From an uncultured Coriobacteriaceae bacterium (GTDB lineage Bacteria; Actinomycetota; Coriobacteriia; Coriobacteriales; Eggerthellaceae): a DNA stretch of 64,000 nucleotides. The position numbers were made by a program, and so were the translations under genes. The notes beneath the pieces are model-generated. The model made no database searches and was not told the DNA's origin. It saw nothing but the letters and a program-made list of their open reading frames with translations. The DNA is taken from positions 62,001 to 126,000 of the forward strand of contig UQDJ01000001.1 in NCBI GenBank assembly GCA_900539675.1. The letters run 5' to 3'. This document shows, one piece after another, positions 43,804 through 52,005 of this stretch (position 1 is the stretch's first letter; every line of letters starts with the position of its first letter).

Positions 43804-43893
43804 GATCCTAAAAATTCTGACAATCCCCGGAAATCCTTATGGTCCTGGCGATTCACCTGATCCCCCTGCAATCCTCGTGATCCTAACGATCCC
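43804..43893. repeat. 9-11-bp degenerate repeat upstream of lemA
   Basis: The core ATCCT (variants ATTCT, ATCCC, GTCCT, ATTCA) recurs ten times at 9-11-bp spacing across 43804-43893. It fills most of the gap between ispE and lemA. In one minus-strand frame it would read as a Gly-rich peptide, but no ribosome-binding site supports a gene. Confidence 0.6.
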
Positions 43894-43930
43894 CGCTTGA
43901 GCAGTGCGCACTCACAAAGATCGGTGTCGC

Positions 43931-44848
43931 TTAGTAGGCACTTACCACCGAAGCGCCAACGCGCGCAAACGACGTTGCACGCGTCCACCAACCGCGTTTA
44001 TCTGCTTCGACTGAATAGGCCACAGCATCATCAAATCCATCACAGAGCACTGCAACAGCTGAACCACTGCCGCACAGCAGCACTGCAGGCGAGCCGGGCA
44101 AACCGTGCGCCCAGTCCAATACTTCACCCACCTCAGGTGCAACAGCACAGGCTGCAGCCGTCATATTATTCCAAAGCGGCACCTTATCAGCCGTGTCGTA
44201 CAATGCCAACTTAGCAAGATATTCATCGGTTGGCATTTCTGGTTTTTCATCAAAGGCAGCATAGGCTTGTGCCGTAGACACCCCACTATTCGGGCGAACC
44301 AAGAGGACAAACCCGCGGCGAGGGGTCAAATTTGCTTCGAAGGTTTCACCTTTACCCGACAAACGGGTACACCCACCATGCAAGAAAAACAGCACATCTG
44401 CCCCCAAACGTGAAGCAACCACACGAAGACGTTCATCATCAGGATTGATGCCCCACAACATAGCAGCGCCAAGCAAAGCCGCCGCCGCATTTGAGGAACC
44501 ACCGCCTAAGCCGGCTTGTGCCGGGATCACCTTGGAAAGCGACACATCAATGGTTTCATCGGTACTGCGACCGAGCTCATGTGCCAAGTCCACAACCGCA
44601 CGATACGCAATGTTTTCTTCAGCCGGAACTTCCAATGGATCAATGCCGCCCGAGGTTTCACACCTGAAGCGGATAACAAGTCCTTGACCATTGGGCTCCT
44701 CTTCGAAGCGGCGCATGGTAAGCGTGTCGTGCAACGCCAGCGCATGCATGATGGTATTCACTTCATGAAAGCCATCTTCTCGCTTATTTCCCACCGCAAG
44801 CACCAAGTTGATCTTTGCTGGAGCAATAAGCTTTACTAAATTCTTCAC
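43931..44848 (-). CDS. ispE: 4-diphosphocytidyl-2-C-methyl-D-erythritol kinase
   Basis: GHMP kinase phosphorylating CDP-ME in the MEP isoprenoid pathway, 305 aa. The N-terminal APAKINLVLAVGNKREDGFHEV with the catalytic lysine, the phosphate loop IPAQAGLGGGSSNAAAALL with the Asp-bearing ADVLFFLHGG, and SGSAVAVL near the end are diagnostic. The GTG at 44848 is preferred: AAAGGA lies seven bases upstream, whereas the ATG at 44854 is only one base from it. It is separate from ispD and ispF, found at 53587-54998. Confidence 0.95.
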   Translation of the reverse strand: MKNLVKLIAPAKINLVLAVGNKREDGFHEVNTIMHALALHDTLTMRRFEEEPNGQGLVIRFRCETSGGIDPLEVPAEENIAYRAVVDLAHELGRSTDETIDVSLSKVIPAQAGLGGGSSNAAAALLGAAMLWGINPDDERLRVVASRLGADVLFFLHGGCTRLSGKGETFEANLTPRRGFVLLVRPNSGVSTAQAYAAFDEKPEMPTDEYLAKLALYDTADKVPLWNNMTAAACAVAPEVGEVLDWAHGLPGSPAVLLCGSGSAVAVLCDGFDDAVAYSVEADKRGWWTRATSFARVGASVVSAY

Positions 44849-45097
44849 GCACATATCCTTTCGCTGGCGCGTTCATTTCGATCAACAGAGCATTCTTCTT
44901 ACCTATACCGAGGTATATGCAGAGGCGTTGCCCTTAAATCCAGTCCGGATTTGCGCACTACCCCACGAAAGCTCTATCCTGGCGTCCTGGTTTAACGCAC
45001 CTATCATACTCGTTTTCATTGACTATGGCCTATGCGGTGACCAGCCGTTACTTTTTCCTTTACCCTCTCGAAGGCGCACCTGTGTATACTTCAGCAC

Positions 45098-45760
45098 TTA
45101 AGAGAGCTTGCGTGCTTTGTTACGAGCACGCTTGTCCTTAAAAAATGATCGCAACAGTGCGGCAGATTCATCTGCTCGCACGCCACGCGTGACCGCAAAG
45201 GCATGGTTTAAGCGCTCATCCTCATTGATGTGATACAGAGAGCCCAGTGCCCCAGCTTTGGGGTCGAGCGCACCATAAACGCAGCGATCAATACGAGCCT
45301 GATACATAAGGCCCGCACACATCAAACACGGCTCCAGCGTGACATATACCGTGCAGTCTGACAGACGCCACACTCCTAACCGCCTGGACGCTTCCATCAT
45401 GGCTAAGAATTCGGCATGCCCTGCTGGATTGTTATCAATTTCCCGGCGATTGTAACCCTGAGCAATCACCTCGCCCTTACATACCACCACAGCCCCGATA
45501 GGTACTTCATCCAATTTTGCCGCCATGCGCGCCTGCTCAAGCGCAAGGCCCATAAAGTAGCAATCATCCTCGCTCTGCTGAGCAGCTCGCAGAAGAGCAT
45601 CCTCGTCCAATCCCTGATCAGGGCACCTATCGAGCCTTGACGCAGAGTTCCTCTCAAACCTTGTCACTACGTTCCGATCGGAATTCGGTGCAAAGTTCCC
45701 ATCAGAATCGCTATCAAAATCGCAAGCAGGTCTTGCATGAGCAGGTCGGTGAAACGGCAT
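45098..45760 (-). CDS. tadA: tRNA-specific adenosine deaminase TadA with N-terminal extension
   Basis: Zinc deaminase converting A34 to inosine in tRNA-Arg(ACG). The catalytic core starts near residue 57 (DDCYFMGLALEQARMAAKLDEVPIGAVVV). It has zinc motif HAE in NPAGHAEFLAMMEA and PCLMC in VTLEPCLMCAGLMYQ, with the proton-shuttle Glu in HAE. The first 55 residues are an Asp/Asn/Arg/Ser-rich extension with a rough internal repeat (SDGNF, SDRNV, ERNSAS), atypical of TadA. The ATG at 45760 has AAAGGA eight bases upstream. Confidence 0.93.
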   Translation of the reverse strand: MPFHRPAHARPACDFDSDSDGNFAPNSDRNVVTRFERNSASRLDRCPDQGLDEDALLRAAQQSEDDCYFMGLALEQARMAAKLDEVPIGAVVVCKGEVIAQGYNRREIDNNPAGHAEFLAMMEASRRLGVWRLSDCTVYVTLEPCLMCAGLMYQARIDRCVYGALDPKAGALGSLYHINEDERLNHAFAVTRGVRADESAALLRSFFKDKRARNKARKLS

Positions 45761-45798
45761 AACGGCATTCCTTTGATTGAGTAAACACGTCGCCCATA

Positions 45799-45843
45799 AT
45801 AACAGCTGGGCATATAACAACTTGGTGTATAACAGCTTGGCGA
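45799..45843. repeat. 15-bp tandem repeat upstream of tadA
   Basis: Three units in register: ATAACAGCTGGGCAT, ATAACAACTTGGTGT, ATAACAGCTTGGCGA. A minus-strand open frame across it would repeat PSCY, but it has no convincing start site. Confidence 0.75.
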
Positions 45844-45921
45844 ATCATGGATCTTTATTATTACATCTATTGAGCTCACTGCCGGGGACTAAATGTGGTA
45901 TCCTTGTCCGTGCTAAAAAAC

Positions 45922-46009
45922 GGAGGAATGGCAGAGCGGTTGAATGCGGCGGTCTTGAAAACCGTTGTGCCGAGAGGCACCGTGGGTTCGAATCCTACTT
46001 CCTCCGCCA
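45922..46009 (+). tRNA. tRNA-Ser (anticodon TGA)
   Basis: Class II tRNA: acceptor GGAGGAA/TTCCTCC, discriminator G, encoded CCA, anticodon loop CTTGAAA giving TGA, variable arm GTGCCGAGAGGCAC, T loop TTCGAAT. Confidence 0.97.
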
Positions 46010-46022
46010 TTTAAAACCAGTG

Positions 46023-46065
46023 CGACCCCCTATCCAACATGCATCATGGACAGGGGGTCGTTTTG
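46023..46065 (+). terminator. Terminator after tRNA-Ser (TGA)
   Basis: Fourteen-bp stem with one mismatch (CGACCCCCTATCCA / TGGACAGGGGGTCG) followed by TTTTG. Confidence 0.85.
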
Positions 46066-46179
46066 TAAGCAAGCAAATGCTGCGCTGCACGGAATCAGAT
46101 GTGTCACTGTCTCAGCCTTATTCCTAAGCCTTTATAAGCTATGCCTTATGCTCCATGGAGTTTGCGCGCATCCCCTCTG

Positions 46180-47052
46180 CTAGTCTTCAGGAAAGAAACG
46201 CTCCCGCACATAGTCAAGCGGCATGTCGCGGCCAACCCACAGACGTTCTCCAATTGCGGCTTGTTGCAAGAATACGCCGACACCATCGATCGTCTTGTTG
46301 CCACGGGCGTCTGCTATGCGTAACAGCTCTGTATCACGTGGTGCATACACCATATCCGCCACAATAATATCGGACGAAAGCATGTCTGGTTCAACAAGGC
46401 AACCAGGAACGTCGGGCGATCCCACATTGGTAGCATTGACCACTAATGCCGATTCGGCCAACGATGCACGCAGCTGATCGGTGTTATTGAGATCATACAG
46501 ACGAACTTCGCAAGAAGAATGTTGCGCTAAGCGATCAATCATGTCACGGCCAGAAGCGACATACTCATCATCGCGATTGAAAATATCAATCTGCGCTACG
46601 CCATCCAGCGCCGCACGCACAATAACAGCTGACGCCGCGCCGCCAATACCTAACACCGTAATCTTTTTGCCCAAAATATTGACGCCGTTGAGCACCAAAT
46701 TGCGCATAAATGCGGCACCATCAGCGTTATCGCCCAGCGAGCGACCCTGCTGAATAACGACCGTATTAACGGCGCCCATAATTTCTGCCGCCTGTGATAT
46801 TTCATGCAGGTAGGGCAAAATGCGCGTCTTATACGGCATAGCAACGTTATAGCCCAAAAAGCGCAGCGCCTCTAATCCACGCACCGCCGCTTCAAGCCTA
46901 TCACCATCCACATCTAAAGGAACGTAGGCGAAATCGCAGCCAAGTTTTTCAAACACAGCATTGTGAATTTCGGGGGAACTGGAGTATTCAAGCGACGAGC
47001 CCATCACACCAATAAGCCTGGTAGCGCCCGTGATGCGCGTGTTGGTTACCAT
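46180..47052 (-). CDS. aroE: Shikimate dehydrogenase
   Basis: NADP-dependent reduction of 3-dehydroshikimate in chorismate synthesis, 290 aa. SSSPEIHNAVF, the catalytic lysine in NVAMPYKTRI, NTVV, the aspartate in DNADGAAF and the Rossmann motif VLGIGGAASAVIV are present. The basic-rich loop after strand 2 is NRDDEYV, where NADP-preferring AroE usually has NRT/R; cofactor preference may therefore differ (quinate/shikimate dehydrogenase-like). The ATG at 47052 has AAAGGA four bases upstream. Monocistronic. Confidence 0.9.
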   Translation of the reverse strand: MVTNTRITGATRLIGVMGSSLEYSSSPEIHNAVFEKLGCDFAYVPLDVDGDRLEAAVRGLEALRFLGYNVAMPYKTRILPYLHEISQAAEIMGAVNTVVIQQGRSLGDNADGAAFMRNLVLNGVNILGKKITVLGIGGAASAVIVRAALDGVAQIDIFNRDDEYVASGRDMIDRLAQHSSCEVRLYDLNNTDQLRASLAESALVVNATNVGSPDVPGCLVEPDMLSSDIIVADMVYAPRDTELLRIADARGNKTIDGVGVFLQQAAIGERLWVGRDMPLDYVRERFFPED

Positions 47053-47180
47053 GACGTCCTTTCCGAACACACGCTCATGATAAGTCTGCGCCTAGCGCAG
47101 CTAACCACGACAGGGAGATGCGGCGTGCGTTCCTGTTTACGCAAGACACAACTTTACCGCAAGGCATGCCAACTTAAAAG

Positions 47181-49085
47181 TTACGATTCTAGCTGTGAAG
47201 CCACGTCCAACCACTCTTCCTCAAGGGCGGATAGCCTATCCTTGCATTCCTGAATAGCCCCTTGCGCTTCGCCGAGCGCCTGATAATCATAGGGGTCAAC
47301 TGCCTTTAAGGCTTCTTCGGCTTTTTCTACCCTGCCCCGCTGCGTATTCATTTTGCGCTCGAGCGATGCCATCTTTTTCTTGATATCACGCACCTCAGCG
47401 GCAGAAAGCATCGAACCAGAAGAGCTTTGCGCTGCACCGGAAGCATCTGAAGCGTTCGATGTCTTCGATCCGGCGCCATCAGCGATGCCACTCTTTCCGG
47501 CACTCTTGCCAGAGCCTTTTTTGGAGTTCGATCCACTGCCCTTCTCAAAGCCAGCTCCACCACCAGCAGCCTTTACCGCTTGTGATTCATGCAACAGCTC
47601 AAGATACTCATCCACACCACGCGGACAATGGATCACCTTACCATCGATTAAGGCAAACTGACTATCTGTCACGCGCTCCATCAGATAACGGTCATGACTG
47701 ACCAAAATCAGTGTGCCTGGCCAAGTGTCCAACAGATTTTCTACTGCTACCAGCATGTCGGTATCCAAGTCGTTGCTTGGTTCGTCCAGAATAAGCACGT
47801 TGGGCGAATCCAGCAAAATGAGCATCAGTTGTAAGCGGCGCTTCTGTCCTCCTGAAAGCGTGTTGACCGGCATGTTTAGATGAGCGGAAGTAAAGCCAAG
47901 TTGCTCTAAGAGCTGGGCTGGACTTACTTCTTTGCCATCAATAACATAGCGTGTTTTATAGCGCGAAAGCACTTCGCGCACCCTGTCTGACCCCAGCTTA
48001 TCCAGCTCTTCGAGCTTCTGAGATAAAAAAGCGAACTTGACCGTTTTACCAATCTTGACGCGTCCTTTTTGCGGCACCAACGTGCCCTGTACAATTTCGA
48101 GCAAGGTTGATTTACCCGCGCCATTAGCGCCTAAAAGACCGTAGCGATCCCCTGGACCAATCAACCAGGTGGCATCATCAATAACCTTGTGCGTCCCATA
48201 GGAAAACGTCACGTCTTCCACATTGACACACTGCTTTCCTAAGCGAGAAATAGCAGCACGCTTTAATTCCACCGAATTGCGCAACGGCGGCTCTTCAGCA
48301 ATCAATGCCTGTGCAGCTTCCACATGAAAACGCGGCTTTGTGGAACGTGCCCGCGCACCACGCGACAACCAGGCAAGTTCGCGGCGCATCAAATTTTGTC
48401 GCTTTTGTTCGGCTAGTTCCGCCTGACGCTGACGCTCAACCCGTTGCAAAATGTAGGCAGAGTATCCCCCTTCAAACGACTCAACAATACCATCGTGCAC
48501 TTCCCACATAGAAAGGCACACCTCATCCAAAAACCAGCGGTCATGCGTTACCACCACCAGCGCGCCCTCCTTGCGAGAAAAGCGCTTGCGCAGATGCTTC
48601 GCTAGCCAGTCAATTGCAGCAACGTCTAAGTGGTTAGTTGGTTCATCAAGGAGTAATACATCAGCATCGGCAACCAATACGCGCGCCAAGTCCACACGAC
48701 GACGCTGCCCGCCCGAAAGGGTGGCAACCGGTGCCTGCCAATCCAAATCACCAATTAGGCCATCGATGATCTGGCGGATGCGCGCATCTGATGCCCATTC
48801 ATACTCAGGCACATCACCCACAACATTCCAACCAACCGATTTATCGTCGACCAAGGCATCACTTTGGCGCAATGAGGCAAAGCGCACGCCACTGGTACGC
48901 ACCACGCGGCCATTGTCTGGCTCAACAGATCCATCGAACAATCCCAGCAACGACGACTTACCATCGCCATTGCGACCCACAACGCCAATACAGTCACCAT
49001 CACTCACTCCGAGCGAAAGCGATTCAAAAATTACTTTGGTGGGATATTCAAGATGTACATTTTCGCAGCCAAACAAAAAGGCCAT
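47181..49085 (-). CDS. ABC-F family ATPase, Uup-like
   Basis: Soluble tandem ABC ATPase of 634 aa without transmembrane segments, a ribosome-associated translation factor family. The first cassette has GVVGRNGDGKSS, LSGGQRRRVDLAR and LLLDEPTNHLDV. The Arg-rich linker lies about 230-290. The second cassette has GLLGANGAGKST, LSGGQKRRLQLM and LILDEPSNDLDTD. A Gly/Ser/Lys linker (about 505-560) leads to a C-terminal coiled coil (VRDIKKKMASLERKMNTQRG) as in Uup, which binds branched DNA and ribosomes. The ATG at 49085 begins MAFLFGCENVHLEYP. Antibiotic-resistance function cannot be inferred. Confidence 0.93.
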   Translation of the reverse strand: MAFLFGCENVHLEYPTKVIFESLSLGVSDGDCIGVVGRNGDGKSSLLGLFDGSVEPDNGRVVRTSGVRFASLRQSDALVDDKSVGWNVVGDVPEYEWASDARIRQIIDGLIGDLDWQAPVATLSGGQRRRVDLARVLVADADVLLLDEPTNHLDVAAIDWLAKHLRKRFSRKEGALVVVTHDRWFLDEVCLSMWEVHDGIVESFEGGYSAYILQRVERQRQAELAEQKRQNLMRRELAWLSRGARARSTKPRFHVEAAQALIAEEPPLRNSVELKRAAISRLGKQCVNVEDVTFSYGTHKVIDDATWLIGPGDRYGLLGANGAGKSTLLEIVQGTLVPQKGRVKIGKTVKFAFLSQKLEELDKLGSDRVREVLSRYKTRYVIDGKEVSPAQLLEQLGFTSAHLNMPVNTLSGGQKRRLQLMLILLDSPNVLILDEPSNDLDTDMLVAVENLLDTWPGTLILVSHDRYLMERVTDSQFALIDGKVIHCPRGVDEYLELLHESQAVKAAGGGAGFEKGSGSNSKKGSGKSAGKSGIADGAGSKTSNASDASGAAQSSSGSMLSAAEVRDIKKKMASLERKMNTQRGRVEKAEEALKAVDPYDYQALGEAQGAIQECKDRLSALEEEWLDVASQLES

Positions 49086-49221
49086 GCTTCCAAGCTCCTT
49101 CGCTATGCCCCATGCATTGTTGTTTGCTCAATTTTCCGAAACAGAGTATACCGGCTACGTCAAAACTTTGACGTGTTGCCCCGCAAACATCACTGTAACC
49201 TTTAATTCAAATAAGTTTTGC

Positions 49222-49227
49222 TATAGT
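49222..49227 (+). promoter_or_regulatory. -10 box of hemH (leaderless start)
   Basis: TATAGT ends seven bases before the hemH ATG, and no Shine-Dalgarno sequence lies upstream. Transcription would start at or next to the A of ATG. The -35 region (CCTTTA) is weak. Confidence 0.6.
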
Positions 49228-49234
49228 CGCTGAC

Positions 49235-50410
49235 ATGGATGAACTGCGAAACATTTATGAACAACCTGATCAAACCTCGTCTGTTGCGCCGATAGCGGGT
49301 GGTATTTCTCCAACAACGCAGGCTACCGCACAAGCGCCAAAGCCTGTTACCCCAACATCGACGACAATGCCGGCGGCAGCATCAACGGCAGCATCAACAG
49401 CAGCATCAACTCTGCATTCAGAAGTATCAAAAACTGGCATTGTGCTTATCAATACCGGGTCTCCCGCTTCGCCAGATCCAAAAGACATTCGTCCTTACTT
49501 GATCGAATTCCTTTCCGACAAGAACTTGGTGCGCATCCCTCATGCTATCTGGCTACCTATTTTGCATTGCATCATAGCGCGCAAGCGTCCTCAGAAAACT
49601 TCGCCTCGCTATCGGTCCATTTGGACGCCTGCAGGGTCGCCCCTCTTGATAGAAACGTTTGCGCAACGCGACGCCCTCAACGATCGCTTTGCCAAGGCGG
49701 GTCTTTCTTACTACACGGAAGTCGGCATGCGATACGGTAAGCCTTCTATAGCTGAAGCCCTTACCAAGCTTGAGCAGCAGGGCTGTACCCAAATCTTCGG
49801 ATTGCCTCTGTTCCCTCAATCGGCCACCTGTACCACGCATACCTGCCTAGAAAAATTTGATGCTGAACTTTCGCATCACCCCACGCTTGAGCGAGCAGGA
49901 AGTATTGCCGGGTATTCCAACAACCCCCTGTATTGGCGCGCACTCGCCAACGCCATCAGTGATGTATGGCACTACACGCCCGGCAGCCGTCTGCTGTTTT
50001 CTCTTCATTCGGTTCCCCTAGAAGACATCAAAGCGGGCGATACCTATATCGCTGAAGCCGAATTGGCACTCGGCAAGGTGGCAGATTTGTTAGGTCTTGC
50101 TCCTGAGGATTGGGCTATTGCCTACCATTCTCGTTTTGAGGATTCGCGCAAATGGGCATCCCCGCACCCAAAAACCGTACTGGCACAGTGGGCAGCCGAA
50201 GGCATTACGCGTGTTGCATTGGTAACCCCCGGATTTGCAGCAGATTGTTTGGAGTCACTCTACGACATAGCACAGGTAGCCAAAGAGTACTTTGAAGGAT
50301 TGTGCGTTGCTCGCGGAGCACAAGGAGAAGTGACCTATATTCCCGCCTTAAATGCCAGAGCCGATCATATTGATCTACTGTTTGATCTTATTACCAAGGC
50401 TCTACAATAG
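49235..50410 (+). CDS. hemH: Ferrochelatase (coproporphyrin type likely)
   Basis: Inserts iron into coproporphyrin III or protoporphyrin IX, 391 aa. The core starts near residue 67 (GIVLINTGSPASPDPKDIRPYLIEFLSD). The metal-binding His is in LLFSLHSVP, and the conserved Glu is in VTPGFAADCLESLYDI. In actinobacteria the substrate is normally coproporphyrin III (CpfC); that is inferred. The first 65 residues are an unrelated Thr/Ala/Pro-rich extension, including three AAST units from a 12-bp tandem repeat. There is no ribosome-binding site, and a -10 box ends seven bases before the ATG. Confidence 0.92.
   Translation: MDELRNIYEQPDQTSSVAPIAGGISPTTQATAQAPKPVTPTSTTMPAAASTAASTAASTLHSEVSKTGIVLINTGSPASPDPKDIRPYLIEFLSDKNLVRIPHAIWLPILHCIIARKRPQKTSPRYRSIWTPAGSPLLIETFAQRDALNDRFAKAGLSYYTEVGMRYGKPSIAEALTKLEQQGCTQIFGLPLFPQSATCTTHTCLEKFDAELSHHPTLERAGSIAGYSNNPLYWRALANAISDVWHYTPGSRLLFSLHSVPLEDIKAGDTYIAEAELALGKVADLLGLAPEDWAIAYHSRFEDSRKWASPHPKTVLAQWAAEGITRVALVTPGFAADCLESLYDIAQVAKEYFEGLCVARGAQGEVTYIPALNARADHIDLLFDLITKALQ
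49376..49411. repeat. 12-bp tandem repeat in the hemH N-terminal extension
   Basis: Three units GCAGCATCAACG, GCAGCATCAACA, GCAGCATCAACT, in frame, each encoding Ala-Ala-Ser-Thr. Confidence 0.85.
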
Positions 50411-50412
50411 CT

Positions 50413-50456
50413 TTAAAAAAACCGGCGCACCGATCCTTTTCAGATCAGTACGCCGG
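50413..50456. terminator. Terminator for the second usp gene, probably bidirectional
   Basis: On the minus strand a long stem (CCGGCGTACTGATC with GATCGGTGCGCCGG, one mismatch) is followed by TTTTTTT. It lies between convergent hemH and usp. Confidence 0.92.
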
Positions 50457-50486
50457 CTTATCAACGATCAGCAAGAACGTGATCAG

Positions 50487-50963
50487 TTACTTAATAACCA
50501 AAACCGGGATAGGCGATTCACGCAGTACTGCATAGCTTACCGAACCCAGAACGCCACGGATTGCGCCCAAGCCACGAGAGCCCATTACGATAAGGTCAGC
50601 CTTAATCTTTTCAGCATAAGACAGAATGTCTGCAGCAGGAGTGTAGCCTGGAATAACCTCGATTTCAGCCTGATCACCCAGGTCATCAAGTGCGTCACCG
50701 ATGCCAGCCTTAACTTTATCGGTTTCTTCAGCAATGGTCTTGTTATACAGATCCATGATGTCCTCAACAGAGAGCAAATACTGTTGCGGATCAAACGATG
50801 CGCTGTTGAAGTTTGCCGGAAGTTGAGCATTCGGATGTGTGGTTACGAAGACCAGATGCAGCTTAGCTTCTGGGTCACCCTTTACCATTTCGGCTGCCTT
50901 CTTCACTGCCTGCAAGGCGTGATCAGAGCCATCGTACGCAACAACGATATTCTTGAATACCAT
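50487..50963 (-). CDS. Universal stress protein (UspA family), second copy
   Basis: UspA-fold protein, 158 aa, same length as the one at 10979-11455 and with a nearly identical nucleotide-binding C-terminus (VMGSRGLGAIRGVLGSVSYAVLRES). The N-terminus is KNIVVAYDGSDHALQAVKKA. The ATG at 50963 has a strong AAAGGAGGGG site; the upstream in-frame ATG at 50990 does not. The two proteins differ mostly in the middle, so they are diverged paralogues. Confidence 0.94.
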   Translation of the reverse strand: MVFKNIVVAYDGSDHALQAVKKAAEMVKGDPEAKLHLVFVTTHPNAQLPANFNSASFDPQQYLLSVEDIMDLYNKTIAEETDKVKAGIGDALDDLGDQAEIEVIPGYTPAADILSYAEKIKADLIVMGSRGLGAIRGVLGSVSYAVLRESPIPVLVIK

Positions 50964-51055
50964 GGTTACCCCTCCTTTAATATGACGCATTTACGCCGTA
51001 TGAGCGCCTCCCAAAACAGCACTCTTTGTACATGTATACCTTACCATGATCTGCC

Positions 51056-51751
51056 CTATTGTGCAGCGGTTTCTCCTTCGTCATCCGGCAGAAAGCAACC
51101 CTTGGTTGGCAGCGGATCAAGCGTAATAACTCCTTCAGGATCCACAGCGATTGAACGAAGATACGTGGCAATGGCATTGTCTACTTCATAGTCCACATCT
51201 ATCTTGCCTTCGAATACACACCAGTAGAACAAAAGGCCAGTTGAAGCAGCGGCAATGCGCAGAAGCGACTCATCAGTATCAACTTCGGGACGAATAAGAC
51301 CCTGCTCCTTAGCGTCATCAATATAGGTACGCACCGTAGCAATAATGAAATCGTCCTTGGCATCACGATGAATAAAGTCGAAGAACGGGTTGTGGTTTGA
51401 TGCATACAAGCCAGAAACAAATTCCAAGCCCATATCTTTGCAGTACTTTACGTATGCGCGATAAATAATCAGGCAGCGTTCTACCGGGTTGTATTTTTCG
51501 CTTTCCTTCAGAGCCTCTTCGCGATATGGCACGAAAGCATACTTGAGGTAATAGGAGATCAGGTCTTCCTTACCGCTGAATAAATTGTAAAAACTACCCG
51601 TAGAAAGACCGGCTTCATCGCAAATATTGCGAACGGTTAACTGCTTCATGCCATCGCGGTTAACCAACTTGATTGCAGCTTTGAGAAGCTTTTCACGGGT
51701 GACCTGCGCACGTGTTTCATGAACTGAAACATATTCATTTCGCCTGATCAT
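51056..51751 (-). CDS. TetR/AcrR family transcriptional regulator
   Basis: A 231-aa regulator. The N-terminal HTH (VTREKLLKAAIKLVNRDGMKQLTVRNICDEAGLSTGSFYNLFSGKEDLI) is followed by a helical ligand-binding domain. The ATG at 51751 has AAGGAGG nine bases upstream. It lies just upstream of the second usp gene on the same strand with a 92-bp gap, so usp is a candidate target or co-transcribed partner. The effector is unknown. Confidence 0.93.
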   Translation of the reverse strand: MIRRNEYVSVHETRAQVTREKLLKAAIKLVNRDGMKQLTVRNICDEAGLSTGSFYNLFSGKEDLISYYLKYAFVPYREEALKESEKYNPVERCLIIYRAYVKYCKDMGLEFVSGLYASNHNPFFDFIHRDAKDDFIIATVRTYIDDAKEQGLIRPEVDTDESLLRIAAASTGLLFYWCVFEGKIDVDYEVDNAIATYLRSIAVDPEGVITLDPLPTKGCFLPDDEGETAAQ

Positions 51752-51941
51752 TCGCGATTTCCTCCTTTTTCCCCGTTCTCTAACGCGAAATCAATAATGC
51801 AACACTATACCGGAATACGTACAATGCCAAACACCTTCATACTAATCCTCGCGATATGAACATGTTTTAATTCTGGCACAATTTAGCGTTTCTGGTACAT
51901 CGAATCGTGTGGGCGGAATATTCTTTTTCATGAGCATGGCA

Positions 51942-51972
51942 ATAAAAAAGGGGTGCGCCCAGGCGCACCCTT
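51942..51972 (-). terminator. Terminator after cysS
   Basis: On the minus strand a nine-bp stem (GGGTGCGCC / GGCGCACCC) with a two-base apparent loop, followed by a run of six T's. It closes the clpC-ispD-ispF-cysS gene string. Confidence 0.88.
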
Positions 51973-52005
51973 GCAACCGCATCTGCACGACTTGAACAGC
52001 GTTCG

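Noticed and set aside
43800..43991. Collagen-like minus-strand frame between ispE and lemA
   Set aside because: The Gly-rich peptide is a by-product of the 9-bp repeat and overlaps the end of ispE.
45667..45879. Minus-strand frame with repeated PSCY peptide upstream of tadA
   Set aside because: Result of the 15-bp tandem repeat, overlaps tadA in another frame and has no ribosome-binding site.
50352..51191. 279-codon plus-strand frame over usp and tetR
   Set aside because: Crosses a strong terminator and two well-supported minus-strand genes.
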